A stretch of DNA of 64,000 nucleotides from Chersky-806 sp038252255 (lineage in GTDB: Bacteria; Actinomycetota; Acidimicrobiia; IMCC26256; JAENVU01), in NCBI GenBank assembly GCA_038252255.1, contig JBBSAM010000016.1:1-64000 (forward strand), in the 5' to 3' direction. A program made the position numbers and the translations under genes. The number at the start of each line of letters is the position of its first letter. The first letter of the stretch is position 1. This document shows positions 7,342-17,166 of this stretch, in pieces. The notes below the pieces were generated by a model, which was given only the letters and a program-made list of their open reading frames with translations, did no database searches and was not told the DNA's origin.

Positions 7342-8550
7342 TCAGAGGCGCTTGGTGAGAACGAGGACGGTGTGGGCGCCGAGCCCGGCCGGATCGGTGA
7401 GCGCGGCGGCCTCGGTGATCCGGCTCCGCCCGGCGAGCGCCTCGAGGTCGCCCCGTGCCGCGCCGGCCTCCCAGCGCGCCCGTCCCTCCTCCACGAGCTC
7501 GTCGATCCCGACGCCGCGCAACCAATCGGACTGGCTCGACTCCTGCGCGATCGTGAACCCGGCCCGGCGCGCGTCACGCCGCAGCGCGGGGAGCAGCACG
7601 TCGGTGGTGATGTCCTGGCTCCCCGGGTCCTCGAGCGGATCACCGCCACGCTCATGGGCGCGATAGGTACGCAACCAACCCGGCTTTCTGACGGTCTCCG
7701 GAGGGCGACCATCTGGGCCTGCACCGCGGGTGCCCCCGGGCGGCCCGTCTCTTGCGACGAGATCGTCGAGCTCGGCGGCGTAGTCGACGATCAACACCAC
7801 TCCGCGCCGGAGCCGGGCCGCACGATCGTCGATCCACTCCTCGACCGCGCGCTGCACCGGGATTCGCGTGCCCGTCGGTGCGTCCAGCCCCTCGAGCCAG
7901 CTCACGAGCTCCTCCGACGCACGCACCGGAACCTCGTGGAACCTCCCGGCCTCCGTGACGCCGACCCGGATCTCGAGCCAGCCGTCCGCCGCGCGCTCCA
8001 CCACGTCGAACGGAAGGTTGTCGAGCAGCTCGTTGGCGATAACCACCCCGTCGACCGAGAGCGCGGGCAGCTCCTCGAGCGCGCTGACGATGGGGCCGGT
8101 GCCGTCCACCGGCTGCGGCATCCCGCCCTCGAGATCGGGGCGCGACGGGCCGAGCGCGTGCTCGAACGGTTCCACCGTGAGCAGCTCGCGTTGCGCGTCC
8201 CGGAGTGCGGCAGACCGCTCGACCAGCACGTAGCGCAACGCCGGGGCGCAATCCGGTGCGGCGCGCAGCACCTCACGGCACAGCCTGCCGTTGCCCGCGC
8301 CCGCTTCCATCACGAGGAACGGGTCGGGTTCACCGAGGTCGCGCCACCACCCGTCGAGCGCGCGGGCGACGCAGGCTCCGAACAAGGGGCCGACCTCGGG
8401 GCTCGTCACGAAGTCGCCGCCGGACCTCCCCGCGCCGTGCCCACGGGCGAAGAACCCGGCCTCGGGGTCGTACAGCGCGGCTTCGACGAACGTGCTGAAC
8501 GGGACCGGCCCGGCCCGGTGGATCCGTTCCGCCAGACCGGGAGCGCTCAT
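7342..8550 (-). CDS. SAM-dependent methyltransferase, MidA/NDUFAF7 family
   Basis: The 402-residue protein has the SAM-binding loop EAGAGNGRLCREVL and the family segment ANELLDNLPFDVVE, and a C-terminal GLGAHTVLVLTKRL. Mitochondrial NDUFAF7 dimethylates an arginine in the 49-kDa (NuoD) subunit and is needed for complex I assembly. Here the gene starts 3 bp after nuoN and ends the 11-subunit nuo operon, so the same role is a natural inference. The target Arg is conserved in both NuoD proteins of this window (R49 in NuoD1, R56 in NuoD2, within HPATHGTLR and HPSTHGVLR). Residues about 280-310 form a Pro/Gly/Arg-rich insert. Confidence 0.85.
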   Translation of the reverse strand: MSAPGLAERIHRAGPVPFSTFVEAALYDPEAGFFARGHGAGRSGGDFVTSPEVGPLFGACVARALDGWWRDLGEPDPFLVMEAGAGNGRLCREVLRAAPDCAPALRYVLVERSAALRDAQRELLTVEPFEHALGPSRPDLEGGMPQPVDGTGPIVSALEELPALSVDGVVIANELLDNLPFDVVERAADGWLEIRVGVTEAGRFHEVPVRASEELVSWLEGLDAPTGTRIPVQRAVEEWIDDRAARLRRGVVLIVDYAAELDDLVARDGPPGGTRGAGPDGRPPETVRKPGWLRTYRAHERGGDPLEDPGSQDITTDVLLPALRRDARRAGFTIAQESSQSDWLRGVGIDELVEEGRARWEAGAARGDLEALAGRSRITEAAALTDPAGLGAHTVLVLTKRL

Positions 8551-8553
8551 CCT

Positions 8554-10020
8554 CTAACCGCCGGCGGCGAGCTCGCCGATGCGGGCGAACACCTGCGGGT
8601 ACACCCCGACGATCAACACGATCACGGCGCAGATGCTGATCGCGGCGTTGAGCGCGAACGGGGTCTCGAGCTGGGCCCCATCCACATTGTCCGGGACGGG
8701 GTGGAACCACATCTCGCGCACGACCCGCATGTAATAGAAGAACGCCACCACGGACATGACCGCGGCAATCACCCCGAGCACGGTCGCGCCGGGGGTGCCG
8801 GCGTCGAGCACCGACCGGAACATCACGAACTTCGCGAACCAGCCGGCGAGCGGGGGTAGGCCGGCGAGCGACAGCAGGAACACGCTCATGAGCACAGCGA
8901 AGCCGGGGGCATAGGAACCGAGCCCGCCGTAGGTGGAGATCTCGGCCGAACGGGTCCGCCGCGCGAACGCGATGACGACCGCGAACGCGCCGAGGTTCAT
9001 CGCGCCGTAGATCAGCAGGTAGATGACGACGGCCTCGAACGAAGAGCGTGCCGCCTGGCCGTCCGCCGCGACGGCGAACGGCACGAGCATGAAGCCGCCC
9101 TGCGCGATCGACGAGTACGCCAGCATGCGGACGATGTTCGTCTGCCGCAGCGCGGCCAGGTTCCCGAGGATCATCGACGCCGCCGCGAGCACCCAGAGGA
9201 TCGGCTGCCAGCTGTCGGGCGCGGGGAAGAAGCCGAAGAACACGACGGACAGCAGGGCGACGAACCCGCCGGCCTTCGACGAGACCGAGAGGAACGCGGT
9301 GATCGGAGTGGGCGCGCCCTCGTAGGTGTCCGGCGCCCAGAAGTGGAACGGGACCGCACTGATCTTGAACGCGAACCCCACCAGGGTCAGGAAGACCGCG
9401 ACGATCAGCAGCGACGTCTGCGGGACGTGCCCGACCTCGGCCGCGATGTCCGACAGCAGCGTCGAGCCGGTGAGCCCGAACACGAGCGACATGCCGTACA
9501 GCATGATCGCGGAGGAGAGGACGCCGATCAGGTAGTACTTGATCGCGGCCTCGTTGGACTTCGGATCGTGCTTGCGCCAGCCCGCGAGCACGAACGTCGG
9601 GATCGAGATCGTCTCGAGCGCGACGAAGATCGTGATGAGGTCGCGCGCTGACGTCATCACCATCATGCCGAGCACGGATGTGAGCAGGAGCACGTAGAAC
9701 TCGCCCTGGTAGTAGTCGCCGTCGCCGATGTAGTCGACCGAGAGCAACAACGTCACGTAGGCGGCGGCGAGGAAGAACCCGGTGAGCGCCATTGAGTACG
9801 GGTCCACCACGAACGCGCCACCGAACATCTGGCGCGTGCCGCCGTCCACCGCCAGCGTCACGACCGGGATCATGGCGGCGAGGACACCGAACGTCGCGAG
9901 CTGAGAGGTCTGGAAGCGGCGGCGGTACTCGAAGAAGAAGTCCGCGATCAGGACGACGATGATCGTCGCGGAGATGATGATCTCCGGGGCGATCGCATGG
10001 AAGTCCCAACCCGAGTTCAT
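8554..10020 (-). CDS. nuoN: NADH-quinone oxidoreductase subunit N, copy 1
   Basis: NuoN is one of three antiporter-like proton-pumping membrane subunits. This 488-residue copy has about 14 hydrophobic segments, the conserved Lys-containing segment WRKHDPKSNEAAIKYYLIG and FHFWAPDTYEGAPTPITAF. It closes the membrane arm series L-M-N of the 11-subunit operon. It starts with ATG 7 bp after nuoM and is followed after 3 bp by the MidA-like gene. Confidence 0.95.
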   Translation of the reverse strand: MNSGWDFHAIAPEIIISATIIVVLIADFFFEYRRRFQTSQLATFGVLAAMIPVVTLAVDGGTRQMFGGAFVVDPYSMALTGFFLAAAYVTLLLSVDYIGDGDYYQGEFYVLLLTSVLGMMVMTSARDLITIFVALETISIPTFVLAGWRKHDPKSNEAAIKYYLIGVLSSAIMLYGMSLVFGLTGSTLLSDIAAEVGHVPQTSLLIVAVFLTLVGFAFKISAVPFHFWAPDTYEGAPTPITAFLSVSSKAGGFVALLSVVFFGFFPAPDSWQPILWVLAAASMILGNLAALRQTNIVRMLAYSSIAQGGFMLVPFAVAADGQAARSSFEAVVIYLLIYGAMNLGAFAVVIAFARRTRSAEISTYGGLGSYAPGFAVLMSVFLLSLAGLPPLAGWFAKFVMFRSVLDAGTPGATVLGVIAAVMSVVAFFYYMRVVREMWFHPVPDNVDGAQLETPFALNAAISICAVIVLIVGVYPQVFARIGELAAGG

Positions 10021-10027
10021 CGTGGCC

Positions 10028-11566
10028 TCAACGTGCGATCAGCTGCGTGAGGTGGGTGACTGTGCTGTCCGTGACGCTGAAGATGATGTCCGGGTAGAGG
10101 CCGAGCACCAGGATTCCGATCAGCATCGGCGTCCACGCGATCCACTCGATCACGCTCACGTCGTGGATGTGCGCACTCTCGAACTCGGCCTTGGGCTCAC
10201 CGAACGCCACCCGCTGGTACATCCAGAGGAGGTAGCCGGCGGCGAGCACGGTGCCGACCGCGGCGACGACCATGTAGATCCGGAACGTCGCGTCCGGGTT
10301 GCCGCCGAACAGGCCCATGGCCGCCTGAGCCGGGCTGTACGCGGACAGCACGGCCGGGAACTCGCCCCAGAACCCCGCGAGGCCCGGGAGCCCGAGCGAC
10401 GCCATCACGCAGAATCCGAGGATCCAGCCCATCTTGGGCGCCTGTTTGAGCAGCCCACCGAGGCGGCTCATCTCACGGGTGCCGTAGGTGTGCTGCACCG
10501 AACCGGCGACGAAGAAGAGCATGCCGGTGATGAGACCGTGCGCCACCATCCCGAAGATGGCGGCGTTGATGCCGAAGGTCGTGAGGGTCGCGATGCCGAG
10601 CATCACGAAGCCCATGTGGGCGACCGAGGAGAACGCGATGAGCCGCTTCATGTCGGTCTGCGCGAGACAGCAGAGCGCGCCGTAGATGATGCCGATGACC
10701 GCAAGCAGGCCGATCCACGGGGCCCAGTCGTGCGCGGCCTTCGGCAGGATCGGTAGCGCGATGCGGATGAACCCGTAGGTACCGAGCTTCAGGAGGATCG
10801 CGGCCAGCAGCACCGAGCCCACCGTCGGCGCCTCGGTATGAGCATCCGGCAGCCACGTATGGAACGGGAACATCGGCACCTTGATCGCGAACCCGAGGAA
10901 GAGGCCCGCGAAGATCAGGTTCTGGGTGACGCCGACGATCTCCCCACCACCCTTCAGCGTCAGCTCCGGGATCTGGAACGTGCCCTCCAGGAAGAAGAGC
11001 GCGAGGAAACCCAGCAACATCAGCGCCGACCCGAACAAGGTGAACAGGAAGAACTTGATCGACGCGTATTCGCGGTTCGGCCCGCCCCAGACTCCGATCA
11101 TGAAGAACATCGGGAGCAGGACGACCTCGAAGAAGATGAAGAAGAGGATGAGGTCCTCGGCGACGAACGTCCCGTTCATCCCGACCTCGAGCAGCAGGAT
11201 CAACGCGAGGAACGCCTTGGGGTTGTGCGGCTCCGGGAAGTGGTTCCACGAGTAGATGACGCACAGCACGGTGACGAACATCGAGAGGATCAGCAACGGC
11301 AGCGAGATGCCGTCGATGCCTACGTGGTACCGGGCCTTGATGACGTCGATCCACGGCTCGTTGGCGAGGAACTGCAGCTTGCTCGCGTGGTCGTAGTTGA
11401 AGTCGGCGATGATCCCGATGCCTACGCCGAGCGTCGCCAGCGTCGTGACGAGCGCCACGGCCTTGGCCGCGGTCTCCTCGGCCTTCGGGAGCAGGAGGAT
11501 GACGGCAAGCCCGACAGCCGGCAGGAAGACCGCCAGCGTCAGTGCCCACTCCTGGAACCAGTTCAT
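10028..11566 (-). CDS. nuoM: NADH-quinone oxidoreductase subunit M, copy 1
   Basis: This 512-residue antiporter-like subunit has the family motifs FHTWLPDAHTEAPTVGSVLL and AQTDMKRLIAFSSVAHMGF, holding the Lys residues of the proton channel. About 14 membrane segments are visible. It lies 31 bp downstream of nuoL1, one of the longer gaps in the operon apart from the repeat site. Confidence 0.96.
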   Translation of the reverse strand: MNWFQEWALTLAVFLPAVGLAVILLLPKAEETAAKAVALVTTLATLGVGIGIIADFNYDHASKLQFLANEPWIDVIKARYHVGIDGISLPLLILSMFVTVLCVIYSWNHFPEPHNPKAFLALILLLEVGMNGTFVAEDLILFFIFFEVVLLPMFFMIGVWGGPNREYASIKFFLFTLFGSALMLLGFLALFFLEGTFQIPELTLKGGGEIVGVTQNLIFAGLFLGFAIKVPMFPFHTWLPDAHTEAPTVGSVLLAAILLKLGTYGFIRIALPILPKAAHDWAPWIGLLAVIGIIYGALCCLAQTDMKRLIAFSSVAHMGFVMLGIATLTTFGINAAIFGMVAHGLITGMLFFVAGSVQHTYGTREMSRLGGLLKQAPKMGWILGFCVMASLGLPGLAGFWGEFPAVLSAYSPAQAAMGLFGGNPDATFRIYMVVAAVGTVLAAGYLLWMYQRVAFGEPKAEFESAHIHDVSVIEWIAWTPMLIGILVLGLYPDIIFSVTDSTVTHLTQLIAR

Positions 11567-11597
11567 CGGCTTCCTTCCTCAATGAAGAACATGTTCG

Positions 11598-13667
11598 TCA
11601 ACTGAAGATCACGAGCAGCACGGCGAGGACTCCGACTGATCCGAAGAGAATGAGCGCGTACCGCTGCACGCGCCCCGACTGGACGTAGGTCAAGAGGCCA
11701 CCGGCCTGGTCCGTCTCGTTGGCGATGCCGTTCACCGCGCCGTCGACGACGTCCTGATCGACGTAGCGGTACGTCAAGCGTCCGACCGCGGCGGATCCCC
11801 GGCCCACCGCGTTCACAGCACCGTCGATGACGTTCTGGTTGACCCAGTACGAGGCCCGGGCGATCGGCCCCTTGATCCCCCCGACGATCGCTCCCTCGTA
11901 GAGATCGTCCAGGTAGTACTTCTTGACGAGGAAGAGATGGCCGGCGCGCAGCGTCCCGCTGCGCTCGGTGAGACCCTTCAGCGCGCGCAGCTCCTTGCGG
12001 TCGAGCCAGAAGACCGACGCGAGCCCGAACGCCACCACGACGAGGAGGAACGACACCGCCGCGAGGGTGAAGTCGAAGTTCGGCGTGAGCACCGGCGGGA
12101 ACGCGACCCGGGGCTCGACGTACTTGGTGAACTCCTCGATGCCGAACGCGCTGGCGTTGGCGAGACCGGCGACGACGCTGAAGCCGGCGAGCACGACGAG
12201 CGGCCCGGTGATCGAGCGCGGCGACTCCTCCGGGTGCCCGTGGCCCCGGTACTCACCGAAGAACGTGAGGTAGACGCAACGCGCCATGTAGGCGGCGGTC
12301 ATCACCGCGCCGACGAGGCCGACCACCGCGAAGAACCCGAAGCCACCCTGCCCGGCGGCCGCGAGGATCTCGTCCTTGGACCAGAACCCGGCGAGTGGGA
12401 ACACCCCGGCGAGCGCGAGCGACCCGATCATGAAGGTCCAGAACGTGATGGGCATGTGCTTGCGCAGCCCGCCCATCTCCTTCTTCATGTCGAACGAGTG
12501 GTGCGAGCCCGAGTGGCTGACCGATCCGGCGCCGAGGAAGAGCAGCGCCTTGAAGAAGGCGTGCGTGAACAGGTGGAAGACGGCACCGACCCACGCGCCG
12601 ACCCCGAGGCCCATGACCATGTACCCGAGCTGGCTGATCGTGGAGTACGCGAGCACCTTCTTGATGTCGTCCTGCACGAACGCCAGCGCGGCACCGATGA
12701 GGATCGTGATCCCACCGATGAGCGCCATCGGGTTGACCCCGCCGGACGAGATCGAGAAGCCCTCCCAGAACACCGGGTAGACGCGGGCGCCGAGGTACAC
12801 GCCGGCAACCACCATGGTCGCCGCGTGGATGAGCGCGGAGACCGGGGTCGGGCCGGCCATCGCGTCCGGCAGCCAGGTGTGGAGCGGGAACTGGCCGCTC
12901 TTGCCGATGATGCCGATGAGCAGGCAGCTGGCGCCGACGACCCAGATCGTGTGACCGCCCTTGACCGCGAGTGCGGCCTCGTTGATCCCGAGGATGCTGA
13001 ACGTCTGGCCGGCGGCGAAGAAGGTGACGATGATGCCGATCATCAGCCCGATGTCACCGGTGCGCGTGGTGAGGAAGGCCTTGATCGCCGCGTTCGTGTT
13101 CGCGCCTTCTTCCCACCAGTGGCCGATGAGCATGAACGAGCACATGCCCACCAGCTCCCAGCCGACCAGGAGCTGCAGCGTGTTCGACGCGACGACGAGC
13201 GTCAGCATCGACGCGGTGAAGAGGCTGAGCGCGGCGTAGAAGTAGGTGAAGCGGGTGTCGCCGTGCATGTACGCCGTGGAGTAGACGTGCACGAGCAGCG
13301 AGATCAGCGTGACGACGAAGAGCATCATCACGGCGAGACCGTCGATCTGGGTGCCGACCGTGAAGTCGATCCCGCCGTTCGACCACCAGGTGACGGTGTG
13401 GATCACCGGCGCGACGGCCGCGTGCTCACCGCCGGCGGTCATGAACCCACGGCCGAACGCCTGCAGCACGCCGACGCTCTCCTTGCCGCCGGCGTCCTGG
13501 ACCCGTTGGATCCACTGCCCCGCGGCAACGCACGAGAGCACGAAGGACGCGCCGACGGCGAGGATGCCGAGCTCCGAGCCCTGGCGCGGCATGCGCTTGC
13601 CGAAGAGCAGGATCAGCGCGAACGAGACCGCGGGGATGACCGGGATGATCCAGGCGTAATCGAGCAT
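11598..13667 (-). CDS. nuoL: NADH-quinone oxidoreductase subunit L, copy 1
   Basis: NuoL is the distal pump and carries the long amphipathic lateral helix. This copy has 689 residues. It shows FPLHTWLPDAMAGPTPVSAL, FVQDDIKKVLAYSTISQLGY and ALKEL-type charged residues along the membrane segments. The C-terminal 150 residues, including AIVGGIKGPIARASYWVNQN, match the lateral helix region. ATG 13667 is 7 bp after nuoK1. Confidence 0.96.
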   Translation of the reverse strand: MLDYAWIIPVIPAVSFALILLFGKRMPRQGSELGILAVGASFVLSCVAAGQWIQRVQDAGGKESVGVLQAFGRGFMTAGGEHAAVAPVIHTVTWWSNGGIDFTVGTQIDGLAVMMLFVVTLISLLVHVYSTAYMHGDTRFTYFYAALSLFTASMLTLVVASNTLQLLVGWELVGMCSFMLIGHWWEEGANTNAAIKAFLTTRTGDIGLMIGIIVTFFAAGQTFSILGINEAALAVKGGHTIWVVGASCLLIGIIGKSGQFPLHTWLPDAMAGPTPVSALIHAATMVVAGVYLGARVYPVFWEGFSISSGGVNPMALIGGITILIGAALAFVQDDIKKVLAYSTISQLGYMVMGLGVGAWVGAVFHLFTHAFFKALLFLGAGSVSHSGSHHSFDMKKEMGGLRKHMPITFWTFMIGSLALAGVFPLAGFWSKDEILAAAGQGGFGFFAVVGLVGAVMTAAYMARCVYLTFFGEYRGHGHPEESPRSITGPLVVLAGFSVVAGLANASAFGIEEFTKYVEPRVAFPPVLTPNFDFTLAAVSFLLVVVAFGLASVFWLDRKELRALKGLTERSGTLRAGHLFLVKKYYLDDLYEGAIVGGIKGPIARASYWVNQNVIDGAVNAVGRGSAAVGRLTYRYVDQDVVDGAVNGIANETDQAGGLLTYVQSGRVQRYALILFGSVGVLAVLLVIFS

Positions 13668-13674
13668 CAGTTCG

Positions 13675-13974
13675 TCAGCCCCTCAGCTGGTCGATCTCGT
13701 CGAGATCGGGACTGCGGAGATTGCGGTAGATGAGCAACACGATGGCGAGGCCCACACCGACCTCGGCGGCGGCGATCGTGATCACGAAGAGTGCGAAGAC
13801 CTGCCCCGCCGTCTTGTGCAGGTAGGCCGAGAACGCGATCAGGTTGAGGTTCACCGCGTTGAGCATGAGCTCCACGCTCATGAGCACGAGCACGCCGTTG
13901 CGCCGGGCGAGCACGCCGTAGACGCCGATGCAGAAGAGCGCGGCCGCGAGCACGAGGAATTGGTTGAGGATCAC
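13675..13974 (-). CDS. nuoK: NADH-quinone oxidoreductase subunit K, copy 1
   Basis: The 99-residue three-helix subunit has the conserved glutamates in VLMSVELMLNAVNLN and AAAEVGVGLAIVLLIYR, which are part of the proton path. The start is GTG 13974, 7 bp after nuoJ1. It ends NLRSPDLDEIDQLRG, like its paralogue nuoK2. Confidence 0.95.
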   Translation of the reverse strand: MILNQFLVLAAALFCIGVYGVLARRNGVLVLMSVELMLNAVNLNLIAFSAYLHKTAGQVFALFVITIAAAEVGVGLAIVLLIYRNLRSPDLDEIDQLRG

Positions 13975-13981
13975 TGCCCCG

Positions 13982-14473
13982 TCAGTCCCTTCTCGCGATG
14001 ACGACGGCGCCGACGAGTGCGGCGAGGAGCAGGATCGAGACGAGCTCGAACGGCACGACGTAGACCCGGAAGATCGATTGCGAGACCTCGGCGGTCCGGG
14101 TGGGCGTGCGGAGGACGATCTTGTTGTCCGAGAACGCGTCGATGAGCAGCGTCGCGAGGACTCCGAGCAGGAAGACCGACACCACCGCGGCGGGCCAGCG
14201 CTGGTCGTTGTCGAGCTCCGTGTCCCCGCGCATCGGCGCCCGGGTCAGCATGATCCCGAACAGGAACAGGATGATCACCGCGCCGATGTAGATCAGCACC
14301 TGGACCCAGGCCACGAACTCGGCCGCGAGCAGGATGTACTGCGCGGCCGCACCACCGAGCACGACCACCAGGTACAGCGCGGCGTGGACGACGTTCGGCG
14401 AGCGCACGACGCCGATGGCGGCGAGCACCATTCCGATCGCGAGGATCCAGAAGACGACGTTCTGCGCGACCAC
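13982..14473 (-). CDS. nuoJ: NADH-quinone oxidoreductase subunit J, copy 1
   Basis: I start this 163-residue membrane subunit at GTG 14473, which overlaps the last base of the nuoI1 stop codon. Longer frames would run over nuoI1. The protein has five hydrophobic segments with the signature WVQVLIYIGAVIILFLFGIM, whose pi-bulge helix moves during turnover. Confidence 0.92.
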   Translation of the reverse strand: MVAQNVVFWILAIGMVLAAIGVVRSPNVVHAALYLVVVLGGAAAQYILLAAEFVAWVQVLIYIGAVIILFLFGIMLTRAPMRGDTELDNDQRWPAAVVSVFLLGVLATLLIDAFSDNKIVLRTPTRTAEVSQSIFRVYVVPFELVSILLLAALVGAVVIARRD

Positions 14474-14958
14474 TACTTCTTGCCCTTGACCTCGGCGCCG
14501 AGCTCGAGCGGCTCGGGCTCGGGCACCGATTCCATCCATTCACCGAGCTTGTTCTTGTCGTGCAGGAGCTCGGCGATGCTGGGCTCGGAATACTCGTACT
14601 CCGGGCTCCAGAAGAGCGCGTCGAACGGGCAGACCTCCACGCAGATCCCGCAGTACATGCAGAGCGCGTAGTCGATGTCGAAGCGATCCAGGATGCTGAC
14701 ACTGCGCGGCCGTCCACCTTCGCGGCGCGGCGGGCGCAGCTCCTTGTGGCCCTCGATGTAAATGCACCAGTCCGGGCACTGCCGCGCGCAGAGCATGCAG
14801 ACCGTGCAGTTCTCCTCCTTGAGGGCGATCACGCCGCGAGCGCGGGTCGGCGGATCCTCCTTCTCGTGGGGGTACTGCACCGTCACGGCACCTTCCATCA
14901 TCGTGCGGAAGGTCACGCCGAGACCGCTGACGACACCGGGGAGCTTGAAGCGGGCCAT
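14473..14958 (-). CDS. nuoI: NADH-quinone oxidoreductase subunit I, copy 1 (2x[4Fe-4S])
   Basis: NuoI carries clusters N6a and N6b that pass electrons to N2 in NuoB. Two complete CxxCxxCxxxCP motifs are visible: CTVCMLCARQCPDW and CMYCGICVEVCPFDAL. The start is ATG 14958 (MARFKLPGVVSGLGVTF), 161 residues; upstream in-frame codons belong to nuoH1. It ends in a charged tail GAEVKGKK. The first motif is followed by another Cys. Confidence 0.95.
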   Translation of the reverse strand: MARFKLPGVVSGLGVTFRTMMEGAVTVQYPHEKEDPPTRARGVIALKEENCTVCMLCARQCPDWCIYIEGHKELRPPRREGGRPRSVSILDRFDIDYALCMYCGICVEVCPFDALFWSPEYEYSEPSIAELLHDKNKLGEWMESVPEPEPLELGAEVKGKK

Positions 14959-14960
14959 CG

Positions 14961-15986
14961 CTACACCGCGACCTTGAGGATGCCGGTGACGACGATGTTG
15001 AGCAGCGCGAGCGGGATCAGGAACTTCCACGCGAGCGCCTGCAGCTGGTCCTCACGGAGCCTCGGGTAGGTGAACCGGACCCAGAACATGAGGAACGCGA
15101 CGGCCATGAGCTTGACGAAGAGCACGATCGGCCCGATCAGGTCGGCGAGCCCGCCATGGACCCCCGGGATCGCCCAACCACCGAGGAAGAGCGTCGCCGC
15201 CAGCGCCGCGAAGGCGAACGCGGTGCCGAACTCACCGATGAAGAAGAAGAGGAACCGGAAGCCGGTGTACTCGACCATGTAGCCGGCGACGAGCTCGCTC
15301 TCGGCCACGGGCATGTCGAAGGGGGTCTGGGTGAGCTCGGCCTGCGCGGCGACGAGGAAGAGGAAGAAGCCGACGAACTGGGTGAGGATGTACGGGTTGC
15401 CGATGAAGTCGACACCGAAGATCGAGCCGTTCTGCTGCGCGGCGACGATCCCCTGGAGATTCATCGTGCCGGCCTGCATGACGACACCCACCACCGCGAG
15501 CAGGAGCGGCAGCTCGTACGCGATGAGCTGAGCCGCGGCGCGCAGCGCGCCGAGCAACGCGAACTTGTTCGCGCTGGCCCATCCGGCCATGAGCACGCCG
15601 ATGACCGACAGGCTCGACACCGCCAGCGCGTAGAAGACGCCGACGTCGAGATCCTCCACGACGAGTCTCGGGCCGGTCGGGATCACGAGGAAGATGAGGA
15701 AGGTCGACATCACGACGACCGCCGGCGCGAGCGCGAACACCCGGCGGTCGGCCTCCGCCGGCATGATGTCCTCCTTCTGGAGGAACTTCATGCCGTCGCC
15801 GATGAGCTGGAACCAGCCGTGAAAGCCGCCGGGGTCCATCGGCCCGAGCCGGCTCTGCATGTGGCTCATCATCTTGAGCAGGAACGTGTACCCGAGAATG
15901 AGCGCGCCGAGCGGAATGATGGCGAGCACCACGATCGTCTTGATCGCCAGCGTCGTACCCCAACCGATCTCGAGTGCGAGTGTCAC
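14961..15986 (-). CDS. nuoH: NADH-quinone oxidoreductase subunit H, copy 1
   Basis: NuoH holds much of the quinone entry chamber and links the peripheral and membrane arms. The 341-residue copy shows QSRLGPMDPGGFHGWFQLIG and the Glu-rich loop MPVAESELVAGYMVEYTG. The GTG start overlaps the nuoD1 stop by 4 bp. It lacks the C-terminal extension of NuoH2 (399 residues). Confidence 0.96.
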   Translation of the reverse strand: MTLALEIGWGTTLAIKTIVVLAIIPLGALILGYTFLLKMMSHMQSRLGPMDPGGFHGWFQLIGDGMKFLQKEDIMPAEADRRVFALAPAVVVMSTFLIFLVIPTGPRLVVEDLDVGVFYALAVSSLSVIGVLMAGWASANKFALLGALRAAAQLIAYELPLLLAVVGVVMQAGTMNLQGIVAAQQNGSIFGVDFIGNPYILTQFVGFFLFLVAAQAELTQTPFDMPVAESELVAGYMVEYTGFRFLFFFIGEFGTAFAFAALAATLFLGGWAIPGVHGGLADLIGPIVLFVKLMAVAFLMFWVRFTYPRLREDQLQALAWKFLIPLALLNIVVTGILKVAV

Positions 15987-17161
15987 CGATCAATGTCTCC
16001 GAGGATGAAGTACAACGATCCGAGGATCGTGATGACATCGGGAACGTAGACGCCCCGCAGCAGCCAGGGCAGGATCGAGACGTTGCTGAAGCTGGCCGAG
16101 CGGATCTTCACCCGGAACGGGCCCGTCGCGCCCTTCGACACGACGTAGTACCCCATCTGCCCGAGCGGGTTCTCGGTCTCGACCCAGACCTCGCCCTCCG
16201 GCACCTTGATGATGCGGGGAACCTTCGCCATGATCGGGCCGGCCGGGAGCGCGTCGAGCAGGTTCAGCACCATCCGGGCCGACTCCCGAGTCTCCTGCAA
16301 CCGGACCCAGTACCGGGCGAACGAGTCACCGTCGGTGTGGGTCCAGACCTTGAAGTCGAGGTCGGGGTACACGAGGTACGGCTTGCCGTCGCGCCGCAGG
16401 TCCCAGTCCACACCGGAGGCGCGCAGGTTCGCGCCCGAGAGGCCGTACGACGTGGCGAGGTCACCCGGGATGATGCCGATCCCGCGCGTGCGGGCTTCGA
16501 AGATCTCGTTGCCGACGAGCACGTCCTCGAAGTCGTCGCAACCGTCGAGGATCTTCTTCATCGCCTCGCGGCAGTCGACGATCCAGCCCCACGGGAGATC
16601 GTCCTTCAGCCCACCGATGCGGTTGAAGTTCGGGTGGAAGCGACCACCGGTCGCGCCCTCGATCAGGTTGAGGACGTGCTCACGGTCACGGAAGCCCCAG
16701 AACGCCGGCGTCAGCGCGCCAACCTGCAGGCCCATCTCACCGAGGAACAGGTAGATGGTGGCGATGCGTGACAGCTCGGTGAGGATCGTACGGATGTACT
16801 GCGCGCGCGGCGGCGCCTCGATGTCCATCAGCAGCTCGGCGCCGTGGATGAACGGCACTTCGTTGGCGAACGAGCTCAACCAGTCGATCCGGTTGATGAG
16901 CGTCGTGATCTGCGGGTAGGTGCGGAACTCGCTCAGCTTCTCGTAGCCGCGGTGCATGTAGCCGATCACCGGGTCCGCCGCGACCACCCGCTCACCGTCG
17001 AGCCGCACGACCAGACGCAACGTGCCGTGGGTCGCGGGGTGTTGCGGCCCGAGGTTCAGGATCATGTCGCCGGTGTCGAGCTCGACCCCGACCGCCGCGT
17101 CGGCCAGGTGCCGCAGCGCGCCCGGCTCGATCTCGAAGCCCGGTAGCTCAGTTGTGCTCAT
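15983..17161 (-). CDS. nuoD: NADH-quinone oxidoreductase subunit D, copy 1
   Basis: NuoD (49-kDa homologue) forms the quinone head-group site with NuoB. The 392-residue copy has LNLGPQHPATHGTLRLVVRL, with the Arg (R49) that is methylated in mitochondria, and YMHRGYEKLSEFRTYPQI. The start is ATG 17161. A structured repeat occupies the 88-bp gap to nuoC1, so coupling is loose here compared with the rest of the operon. Confidence 0.96.
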   Translation of the reverse strand: MSTTELPGFEIEPGALRHLADAAVGVELDTGDMILNLGPQHPATHGTLRLVVRLDGERVVAADPVIGYMHRGYEKLSEFRTYPQITTLINRIDWLSSFANEVPFIHGAELLMDIEAPPRAQYIRTILTELSRIATIYLFLGEMGLQVGALTPAFWGFRDREHVLNLIEGATGGRFHPNFNRIGGLKDDLPWGWIVDCREAMKKILDGCDDFEDVLVGNEIFEARTRGIGIIPGDLATSYGLSGANLRASGVDWDLRRDGKPYLVYPDLDFKVWTHTDGDSFARYWVRLQETRESARMVLNLLDALPAGPIMAKVPRIIKVPEGEVWVETENPLGQMGYYVVSKGATGPFRVKIRSASFSNVSILPWLLRGVYVPDVITILGSLYFILGDIDR

Positions 17162-17166
17162 CGTCT

